A stretch of 7,459 nucleotides of DNA from Pseudomonadota bacterium (GTDB taxonomy: Bacteria; Pseudomonadota; Gammaproteobacteria; Steroidobacterales; Steroidobacteraceae). Of this stretch, positions 1 to 4,687 are shown one piece after another. The notes beneath the pieces were generated by a model, which was given only the letters and a program-made list of their open reading frames with translations, was not told the origin of the DNA and did no database searches. Position 1 is the stretch's first letter; each line of letters starts with the position of its first letter. Made by a program: the position numbers and the translations under genes. The DNA is taken from assembly GCA_021850555.1 (NCBI GenBank), contig JAJZLX010000305.1:1-7459 (forward strand), read 5' to 3'.

Positions 1-101
1 TCCCGCTCGCAGAACAGGCGTGCAAACCAGCCTCGTTCATCGCCCCGTCGCTCCAGGTCGATGGTCCAGGTTCCTTGAAGCGGCGTGGGATTGAATTTCA
101 T
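1..101 (-). CDS. dTDP-4-dehydrorhamnose 3,5-epimerase family protein, N-terminal fragment (runs off left edge)
   Basis: Reading the minus strand from an ATG at 101 gives 33 codons that continue past the window edge. The peptide opens MKFNPTPLQGTW and continues into D-L-E-x-R-G-D-E-R-G-W-F-A-R-L-F-C, closely resembling the start of RmlC/RfbC-type cupin epimerases, whose first strands carry a D-x-R-G-x-F-x-R-x-F-C pattern. The family epimerises C3 and C5 of NDP-4-keto-6-deoxyhexoses in the cytoplasm; some relatives act only at C3 or on other nucleotide sugars. GAGGG at 110-106 on the minus strand lies 4 nt before the ATG and supports this start. The gene is divergent from the rightward block and shares its long upstream region. 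The catalytic His and Tyr lie outside the window, so activity and exact substrate cannot be judged. Family call is good; true RfbC identity is uncertain. Confidence 0.8.
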   Translation of the reverse strand, partial: MKFNPTPLQGTWTIDLERRGDERGWFARLFCER

Positions 102-105
102 GTCG

Positions 106-110
106 CCCTC
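106..110 (-). promoter_or_regulatory. Shine-Dalgarno for the 3,5-epimerase family gene
   Basis: The minus strand reads GAGGG, then 4 nt, then ATG. It fixes the start of a coding fragment that is too short in this window to stand out by length alone. Confidence 0.6.
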
Positions 111-124
111 ACCGCCGCCGCAGG

Positions 125-135
125 CTGTCCGACAG
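125..135. repeat. Short perfect inverted repeat upstream of the 3,5-epimerase gene
   Basis: CTGTC-C-GACAG is a perfect 5-bp inverted repeat around one base, 23 nt upstream of the epimerase start codon. The position would suit a regulator site, but a palindrome this short is expected by chance in several places in a window of this size. Confidence 0.2.
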
Positions 136-503
136 TAGCTCTTCGCTTCGTACGATTGCGCCCCAGTATCGGTGTCATTCGGATGTCGCCTCGCTTGATC
201 GCCCGAAAAATGTACGGCAATGCCGCGGCGCCGGGCGGGACTGGAACTCCGATGCGCTTCCAACAGAACATGGCCTGCCACTTTCCCCGCTCCCAACAGC
301 GAGCGGGCGCATCGGTCAAGCCTCGGCGGCGGCTCTCGCGCGAGTGTACACCCGCCGCGCCGCCGCCTCCCTTGCACCGTCGAGACAGTAAACGGTAAGT
401 GCGCAATTGCCATAGGTAGTTTGCGCAGACCCACAGGAGCGGCGCCCTGAATCGGCGCAGGTTTTGAGCGCAAGTGGCAACTCCCTGGCTTTACGGACAT
501 AAC

Positions 504-532
504 TTGACAATCCGGAAAATGTGCCAAAGAAT
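504..532 (+). promoter_or_regulatory. Candidate sigma70-type promoter for the rightward block
   Basis: A perfect TTGACA at 504-509 is followed, after 17 nt, by AAGAAT at 527-532, which matches the -10 consensus at 4 of 6 positions. The site sits in a locally AT-richer patch. Transcription would start near 539 and leave a leader of about 400 nt before the methyltransferase gene at 940. The -35 and spacing are strong; the -10 is mediocre. Confidence 0.4.
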
Positions 533-542
533 ACTGCTCGAT

Positions 543-569
543 CAGGGGTCCGACATCTGTGGATTCCTG
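543..569 (+). repeat. RNA-type hairpin with G-U pairs just after the candidate promoter
   Basis: CAGGGGTCC (543-551) can pair with GGATTCCTG (561-569) over nine consecutive positions, two of them G-U, around a nine-base loop. The G-U pairs fit folding as RNA of the plus-strand transcript better than a DNA palindrome. It begins a few bases after the predicted transcription start, where a 5'-end hairpin could affect stability or initiation. Chance folding in GC-rich sequence is a real alternative. Confidence 0.3.
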
Positions 570-609
570 GGCCGCGCCGGTCGCCGCATGGAGACTCCCG
601 AACTGGAAT

Positions 610-627
610 CTGAGCGGTTACGCTCAG
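610..627. repeat. Perfect 7-bp inverted repeat / hairpin
   Basis: CTGAGCG-GTTA-CGCTCAG gives a perfect 7-bp stem with a tetraloop. No T-tract follows, so it is not a canonical intrinsic terminator. It could be a leader hairpin or a protein-binding site in the upstream region of the rightward block. Confidence 0.4.
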
Positions 628-714
628 CTCCCATCGGGGCTGCGGCTGAAGTACCAGGCCGACCCTGGGAATCGTGATGCGCGGGTCGACCGCGGGCAAT
701 TCACCACGAAGAAT

Positions 715-730
715 CGAATGCTGGCATTCG
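715..730. repeat. Perfect 7-bp palindrome with 2-nt centre (operator-like)
   Basis: CGAATGC-TG-GCATTCG is a perfect inverted repeat. The two-base centre makes it a better match to a dimeric repressor site than to an RNA hairpin. It lies about 210 nt upstream of the methyltransferase start. Two shorter palindromes, TGACGTCA (740-747) and GACA-A-TGTC (754-762), follow within 32 nt. Confidence 0.35.
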
Positions 731-770
731 CTCTCGATGTGACGTCAAGACACGACAATGTCCTGTTTCC

Positions 771-804
771 CCCAATCCACACCGATGCTGCCCGCTCGAT
801 TGGG
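771..804. repeat. 7-bp stem with 20-nt loop (CCCAATC / GATTGGG)
   Basis: CCCAATC at 771-777 is perfectly complementary to GATTGGG at 798-804, with 20 nt between them. In RNA this would be a stem-loop in the putative leader. It is the last clear inverted repeat before the methyltransferase gene. The function is unknown and chance remains possible. Confidence 0.3.
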
Positions 805-928
805 TCTCAATATGACAAGCGTCTTGGCGCCTGAGCCGCATCTCCTGCCGGTCTGCCGGCGGCTCCTGCTGCGTCTGCGGGACGGGAGCCGGCGGTTCAC
901 CGAGCCCCTGTCTGTCGTGGCGCTGCCC

Positions 929-932
929 GGAG
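929..932 (+). promoter_or_regulatory. Shine-Dalgarno deciding the GTG start at 940
   Basis: GGAG ends 7 nt before the GTG at 940. No ATG or TTG is available in frame between the upstream stop at 832-834 and this GTG, so the ribosome site and reading frame agree on the start. Confidence 0.55.
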
Positions 933-939
933 TCGGTGC

Positions 940-1638
940 GTGAGCCCGACCTGGCGCGAAATCTGGGATCGTCGCCAACTCGATCCCTCTCTTGCATCGC
1001 CGCTCGCGCAGCTGATGGCGGCCGATGGGATGAATACGGGGTTCTGCGGCGTCACCGAAGATGCGTGGCGCGGCTTCGTGCGCCAGATCGCGGCGGAACT
1101 CGAGATTGGGCCGGGCAGCAGCATCTTCGAGGTGGGTTGCGGTGCCGGCGCATTTCTTTACGGTCTGTATGAAAACGGCTGCTCCGTCGCCGGCATCGAC
1201 CTGTCGGACGCACTCGTATCCTTTGCGACGCGGGCCATGCCGCGCGGACGCTTCGCAGTGGGTGAGGCCACTTCAGTCGATCCGGCCGATCCCTACGACA
1301 TCGTCGTCTCGTGCGGCGTCTTCCTTTACTTCCCCACCCTCGAGTACGCGCGCACAGTCATCACTCGGATGGCCGCGAAGGCGCGTCGCGCCGTCGCGAT
1401 CCTGGACGTGCCCGACCTTGCACGGCGGGAACAGGCCTTGGTGTTTCGCCGCGGCACGCTTGGCGAAGCCGAGTACGAGGAGAAGTACCGCGGCCTCGAT
1501 CACCTCTACTACGACAGGAACTGGGTGGAGGAGCTGCTGCGGGGGTGTGGGGTGGTACGGACTCGCATCGAGGACCAGGCGATCCCCGGATACGGGGGCG
1601 GCGCGTACCGCTTCAACGTGGTCGGCTGGAAGGACTGA
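940..1638 (+). CDS. Class I SAM-dependent methyltransferase (232 aa)
   Basis: The protein has a short N-terminal helical part (1-55) and then a Rossmann-fold SAM domain. Motif I is EVGCGAGAF (64-72), the SAM ribose-binding acidic residue is Asp87 in GIDLSD (85-90), and the motif IV region is YDIVVSCGVFLYFP (119-132). The remainder completes the fold and ends in a strand-rich tail (YRFNVVGW). It has no signal peptide or membrane segment, so it should be cytoplasmic. In this setting it probably methylates a hydroxyl, amino or carboxyl group of a nucleotide sugar or growing glycan; the sequence does not show which. The GTG start is supported by GGAG 7 nt upstream. It is the first gene of the rightward block but is separated from the next by 385 nt, so it may be transcribed separately. 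The fold is near certain; the substrate is unknown. Confidence 0.88.
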   Translation: MSPTWREIWDRRQLDPSLASPLAQLMAADGMNTGFCGVTEDAWRGFVRQIAAELEIGPGSSIFEVGCGAGAFLYGLYENGCSVAGIDLSDALVSFATRAMPRGRFAVGEATSVDPADPYDIVVSCGVFLYFPTLEYARTVITRMAAKARRAVAILDVPDLARREQALVFRRGTLGEAEYEEKYRGLDHLYYDRNWVEELLRGCGVVRTRIEDQAIPGYGGGAYRFNVVGWKD

Positions 1639-1671
1639 GAGCGCCCGCAAGCCGGGGAGGGCCTGGGGGCG

Positions 1672-1697
1672 CTGCCGCTGAGGAGCCTCGCCGGCAG
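1672..1697 (+). terminator. Terminator-like GC-rich hairpin after the methyltransferase, no T-tract
   Basis: CTGCCG (1672-1677) pairs with CGGCAG (1692-1697), and inside it GAG (1680-1682) pairs with CTC (1687-1689) after one mismatch and a G-U pair. It starts 34 nt after the stop codon. The following bases are GC-rich rather than T-rich, so it is at best a weak or Rho-assisted terminator or an RNA-stabilising hairpin. Confidence 0.3.
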
Positions 1698-1955
1698 GGC
1701 ATGCCGAGGAAGGAGCGGGCGCCGATCAATTCTTGAATTTCGTATCGGGGATGATGCAATGGCCATCAGGGAAAGTCCCAATGGGGATCACGCATTCCTC
1801 CTGGTACCGTATCCATGGCTATGCAGTCCAGGCTATCTACCGAAGCGGGAGCAGGGGGGCAGACAACATCCGCCGCCTCTGTGTTGCCTTGTAGCGGACA
1901 CGATCTGTACGAATCATCAGTTTCCCGGCCGCGGGTGGTGGTCAAAGATGCGCTG

Positions 1956-1968
1956 GGGCCGCGGGCCC
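1956..1968. repeat. GC-rich hairpin GGGCC-GCG-GGCCC upstream of the glycosyltransferase gene
   Basis: A perfect 5-bp GC stem with a three-base loop lies 55 nt before the glycosyltransferase start codon. It may be the end of a transcription signal or simply GC-rich chance pairing. Confidence 0.2.
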
Positions 1969-2013
1969 GGCTTTGGTTGGATCGGCGCGCAAAACAAGAA
2001 CAACGCGACGGGT

Positions 2014-2018
2014 GAAGG
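2014..2018 (+). promoter_or_regulatory. Shine-Dalgarno choosing ATG 2024 over upstream TTG/GTG
   Basis: GAAGG ends 5 nt before the ATG at 2024. In-frame TTG (1973) and GTG (2012) codons further upstream add only a basic, unstructured lead sequence before the conserved first strand, so they were not used. Confidence 0.5.
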
Positions 2019-2023
2019 CGCAT

Positions 2024-2920
2024 ATGCTCGAGCATTCGGCCGCTGCTGAAGCCCCCCCCCGGGTGTCGATCGGGGTCCCCGTATACAACAGCGAGCGATG
2101 GCTCGATGAGACATTGCATTCCCTGCGGTCGCAGACCCTGTCCGACTTCGAGCTGATCATCTCCGATAACGCCTCGACGGATGGGACCCGGGCCATCTGC
2201 GAGCGCCATGCCGCCGAGGATCGCCGGATCCGCTACCACCGCCATGCGCACAACATCGGGGCCAACCGCAATTACAGTGCGCTGCCCCCCCTGGCGCGCG
2301 CAGAGTATTTCAAATGGGCGGCGTCGAATGACCTGTGCGCCCCTCAGTTCCTCGAGCGATGTGTCGCGGCTCTCGACGCGCAGCCGGACGCCGCGCTCGC
2401 GTATCCCAGGACAGTGCTGTTCGCGGACCACCCTGAGGGGGGCACGCTCTACGAGGGTGATCTCTCCGTCATGCAGGAAAGCGCCGCGGCCCGCTTCGCG
2501 TACGTGATGTGCAACATGCGGCTCAACAACGCGGCGAGCGGTGTGATTCGGACCCGTCTGCTGCGCCGGGTGCATTTTGGAACCTTCGGGTCTGCCGACA
2601 TCGTCATGATGGGGGAGATCGCATTGCTCGGGAAGCTCGTGCGGCTTGCGGAGCCGCTGTTCTTCAGGAGGATGTCCGAGGAGAGCGCGACGCTGCTGCA
2701 AGACCGCGCCCGGCAGGAACGGCACATCGAGCCCGGTGCGACATCGCCGCTGCGTTGGCAGAGCTGGAAATATCAGTGGAGTGTCATGAGCGGTGCGATG
2801 CGCCTGGCGCCGCTCGGATCGGAGAAAGCGAGCGCCGTGGCTTTCGCGCTCAAATCCATGGTCTGGGCCCGCTCCAGTCTCGTGAGCGATGTCAAGGCTG
2901 CGATGAGGATGGGGCGATGA
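2024..2920 (+). CDS. Glycosyltransferase family 2 (GT-A fold), 298 aa
   Basis: The N-terminal half is a GT-A nucleotide-sugar binding domain: VSIGVPVYNSERWLDETL (14-31), the D-N-A-S-T-D-G-T loop (48-55) and the acceptor/metal region YFKWAASNDLCAP (95-107). The second half (to about residue 225) carries RLNNAASGVIRTRLL and ADIVMMGEIALLGK, expected to line the acceptor side. The last 70 residues look helical and show no clear transmembrane segment, so the enzyme is probably cytoplasmic or peripheral at the inner membrane. It would transfer one sugar from an NDP donor to a lipid-linked or growing glycan. One oddity: relatives usually have H-D-D or S-D-D at the metal site, here S-N-D (101-103). 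ATG 2024 is preferred because of GAAGG 5 nt upstream. The next gene starts 28 nt after its stop, so they are likely co-transcribed. Confidence 0.9.
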   Translation: MLEHSAAAEAPPRVSIGVPVYNSERWLDETLHSLRSQTLSDFELIISDNASTDGTRAICERHAAEDRRIRYHRHAHNIGANRNYSALPPLARAEYFKWAASNDLCAPQFLERCVAALDAQPDAALAYPRTVLFADHPEGGTLYEGDLSVMQESAAARFAYVMCNMRLNNAASGVIRTRLLRRVHFGTFGSADIVMMGEIALLGKLVRLAEPLFFRRMSEESATLLQDRARQERHIEPGATSPLRWQSWKYQWSVMSGAMRLAPLGSEKASAVAFALKSMVWARSSLVSDVKAAMRMGR

Positions 2921-2936
2921 TCGGGCCTGTCGCCGG

Positions 2937-2941
2937 GGAGG
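2937..2941 (+). promoter_or_regulatory. Strong Shine-Dalgarno for the PIG-L gene
   Basis: GGAGG, inside a GGGGAGGG run, ends 7 nt before ATG 2949. This is ideal spacing and rules against the in-frame TTG at 2943, which would sit directly next to it. Confidence 0.6.
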
Positions 2942-2948
2942 GTTGCTG

Positions 2949-3623
2949 ATGCCGCCGGCGCTGACTGCCTCGGTGCGGGAGGTGCTGTGCCTCGGGGCCC
3001 ATTGCGACGACGTGGAGATCGGATGCGGCGGAACCCTGGCGCTGCTGCGTCAGGCACGCCCGGATGTGCGCATCAGGGCGGTGGTCTTCTCCTGCGATGC
3101 CGTTCGGCGCAAGGAGACGGAGTCGGCGCTCACGCGGCTCGCCGGGGGAGAGGGCCCGCTCGAGGTGCGCTGCCTCGGCAATCAGGATGGCTATTTCCCG
3201 GCCGACTGGGGCGCGATTAAGGCCTCCTTTGCCGAGATCAAAGCCGCGGGCCGTCCGGATCTGATTCTCACTCACTGGGAGGGCGACCGGCATCAGGATC
3301 ACCGCCTGGTGAGCGAGCTCACCTGGAATACCTTCCGCGATCATCTCATCCTGGAGTACGAGATACCGAAGTACGACGGGGATCTGGGGCGGCCGGGCCT
3401 GTATGTTCCGTTGCCCAGGGAGACTGCCGATCGCAAGACCGGCACCCTCATCGAATGCTTCCCGTCGCAGTCGGACAAGCCTTGGTTCACGGCCGATACG
3501 TTCCTCGGACTGATGCGGCTGCGAGGTCTGGAGTGCCGCTCCGCCAGCGGCTACGCCGAGGCATTTCACACGCGCAAAGTCCTCGTCGAGTTCGGCGGGA
3601 CGCGGGGTTCGGAGGTACGATGA
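2949..3623 (+). CDS. PIG-L/LmbE family zinc-dependent deacetylase (224 aa)
   Basis: The family hydrolyses N-acetyl groups from amino sugars (GlcNAc-PI, GlcNAc-inositol, lipid- or nucleotide-linked GlcNAc). The first motif is AHCDDVEIGCGG (17-28), a variant of AHPDDxE with Cys for Pro. By homology to MshB, His18 and Asp21 would bind zinc and Asp20 would be the catalytic base. The second motif is HQDH (115-118), in place of the usual HPDH, with His118 as the third zinc ligand. There is no signal peptide, so it should act in the cytoplasm, before or during glycan assembly. It overlaps the next gene by the ATGA at 3620-3623, indicating translational coupling to the SDR, which suggests they act on the same intermediate. 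The length is normal for the family. The true substrate is not readable from sequence, and a role other than sugar deacetylation cannot be excluded. Confidence 0.92.
   Translation: MPPALTASVREVLCLGAHCDDVEIGCGGTLALLRQARPDVRIRAVVFSCDAVRRKETESALTRLAGGEGPLEVRCLGNQDGYFPADWGAIKASFAEIKAAGRPDLILTHWEGDRHQDHRLVSELTWNTFRDHLILEYEIPKYDGDLGRPGLYVPLPRETADRKTGTLIECFPSQSDKPWFTADTFLGLMRLRGLECRSASGYAEAFHTRKVLVEFGGTRGSEVR
3611..3615 (+). promoter_or_regulatory. Shine-Dalgarno for the SDR inside the end of the PIG-L gene
   Basis: GGAGG ends 4 nt before the ATG at 3620, which itself overlaps the PIG-L stop codon. Together they fix the start of the SDR and argue against much longer upstream readings of that frame, which would lie inside the PIG-L gene. 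Confidence 0.6.
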
Positions 3624-4651
3624 GACTGCTGGTGACTGGGACGGATGGCTACATTGGCTGCCGGCTGGCGCCGATGCTGGTGGCGGCGGGTCACACGGTG
3701 ACCGGGCTCGACACCGGCTATTACCGTGATGGCTGGCTGTACTCGACACGCGAGATGCGGCAGAGCCCGATGACGCTCAACATGGATCTGCGGGACATCA
3801 CCGCGGCCGATCTGGCGGGCTACGACGGGGTCGTGCACCTCGCGGAGCTGTCGAACGACCCGCTGGGACAGAACAACCCCGAGGTGACCGAGAAGATCAA
3901 CTACGAGGGGTCGGTCCGGCTCGCCCAGGCGGCGCGGGCCGCGGGCGTGCGCCGCTTCGTGTACGCCTCCTCGTGCAGCATCTACGGGCAAGCCGCGACG
4001 GAGTGGGTGGACGAGAGCTCCGCTCCGAATCCTCAGACCGCCTATGCGCGCTGCAAGGCGCTGGTGGAGCGGGAGGTGCGGCCCATGGCCTCAGCGGATT
4101 TCTGCGTGACATTTCTGCGCAACGCCACCGCCTACGGCGCCTCCCCGCGCATCCGCTTCGACATCGTGCTCAACGACCTCTGCGCGCTCGCCTGGACCAC
4201 CCGGCGAATTGCGATGATCAGCGACGGCACGCCATGGCGCCCGTTCGTGCATATCGCTGACATCAGCCAGGCGATTCTGTGCGTGCTCACCGTTCCCGCC
4301 GAGCGGGTGAACGGCGAGATCCTCAACGTCGGGGCGGACGAGGAGAACTATCGCATGCGGGACATCGCCCAAATCGTCGCCGAAACATTTGAAGGCTGCA
4401 CGGTCAGCAGCGGATCGAGCAGCGGTGATCGGCGCAGCTACCGGGTGTCGTTCAAGCGAATCCGGGAGCGGCTGCCGGAATTTCGGCCGCAGTGGACGGC
4501 GCGGCGCGGCGCCGAGGAGCTGCGCGACCTCTTTCAGCGCATCGACATGGCGAAGGAGACCTATGAATTCCGGGCATTCACCCGCCTCAAGCAGTTGAAC
4601 TACCTCAAGCGCACCGCGCAGGTCGACGAGGACCTGCGCTGGCGCTACTGA
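3620..4651 (+). CDS. Extended SDR, NAD(P)-dependent nucleotide-sugar epimerase/reductase (343 aa)
   Basis: The Rossmann N-terminus shows TGTDGYIG (6-13) with the G-x-x-G-x-x-G spacing of extended SDRs, and Asp31 after the second strand suggests NAD(H). The active site is ASSCSIYG (116-123) with the Y-x-x-x-K pair Tyr142/Lys146. RPFVHIAD (207-214) is typical of the sugar-binding half. 4,6-dehydratases carry T-D-E in place of S-S-C here; since this Asp-Glu pair is missing, a 4,6-dehydratase role is unlikely and a 4-epimerase, 4-ketoreductase or related step is favoured. The C-terminal 60 residues (FRPQWTARRGAEEL onward) form a tail seen in an SDR subfamily that, to my knowledge, often neighbours cytidylyltransferase-like genes. 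It overlaps the PIG-L gene and precedes the nucleotidyltransferase by 36 nt. The exact nucleotide-sugar substrate is unknown. Confidence 0.9.
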   Translation: MRLLVTGTDGYIGCRLAPMLVAAGHTVTGLDTGYYRDGWLYSTREMRQSPMTLNMDLRDITAADLAGYDGVVHLAELSNDPLGQNNPEVTEKINYEGSVRLAQAARAAGVRRFVYASSCSIYGQAATEWVDESSAPNPQTAYARCKALVEREVRPMASADFCVTFLRNATAYGASPRIRFDIVLNDLCALAWTTRRIAMISDGTPWRPFVHIADISQAILCVLTVPAERVNGEILNVGADEENYRMRDIAQIVAETFEGCTVSSGSSSGDRRSYRVSFKRIRERLPEFRPQWTARRGAEELRDLFQRIDMAKETYEFRAFTRLKQLNYLKRTAQVDEDLRWRY

Positions 4652-4687
4652 GGGGAGGCGCAATCGGCCACCCAGGGGAAGCGAACC

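Larger units (their letters stand above)
102..939. other. Long divergent intergenic region (838 nt) without a convincing gene
   Basis: This stretch separates the leftward epimerase gene from the rightward methyltransferase gene. Open frames on both strands are short, lack convincing ribosome sites or recognisable motifs, and the central part (about 400-800) is less GC-rich than the genes around it. It holds a TTGACA promoter candidate (504-532) followed by a series of inverted repeats (543-569, 610-627, 654-668, 715-730, 771-804). On the epimerase side there is a small palindrome at 125-135. An open frame from a GTG at 559 to 834 is the only one with mildly gene-like composition and is treated as a doubtful candidate in the findings. 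The region could be a control region with a long structured leader, or the relic of a recombination junction. Confidence 0.6.
1639..2023. other. 385-nt gap inside the rightward gene block
   Basis: No supported gene lies here. The first part holds a GC-rich hairpin just after the methyltransferase stop (1672-1697). The middle (about 1725-1910) is clearly less GC-rich and includes the palindromic AATTC-TT-GAATT (1728-1739). Within it, TTGAAT (1733-1738) and TGCAAT (1755-1760), 16 nt apart, form only a weak promoter candidate. A second GC hairpin sits at 1956-1968, shortly before the glycosyltransferase start. The small plus-strand frames here (1759-2049, 1815-2015) are rich in Trp, Cys and Pro or lack a ribosome site and were rejected. 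The gap is unusual because the genes downstream are spaced by 28 nt, by an overlap and by 36 nt. Confidence 0.55.

Noticed and set aside
470..540. Possible sigma54 promoter, because of TGGC and TGC elements near 475-537
   Set aside because: The GG and GC pairs are not at the required -24/-12 spacing, whereas a TTGACA element with a 17-nt spacer is present in the same stretch.
1759..2049. Small plus-strand frames at 1759-2049 and 1815-2015 before the glycosyltransferase
   Set aside because: The first is unusually rich in Trp, Cys, Gly and Pro and overlaps the glycosyltransferase start; the second lacks a ribosome site. Neither resembles a known protein.
1766..2725. A 319-codon minus-strand open frame opposite the glycosyltransferase
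   Set aside because: It is antisense to the conserved GT2 domain and shows no known motif. The part outside the GT2 gene does not improve it.
2892..3749. A 285-codon minus-strand frame opposite the PIG-L gene
   Set aside because: It is antisense to a gene with intact zinc motifs and spans three plus-strand genes, a typical shadow frame.
3620..4651. Annotating the SDR as CDP-glucose 4,6-dehydratase because it neighbours an RfbF-like gene
   Set aside because: The active-site segment is SSCSIYG without the Asp-Glu pair required for 4,6-dehydration, so the neighbourhood alone does not justify that name.
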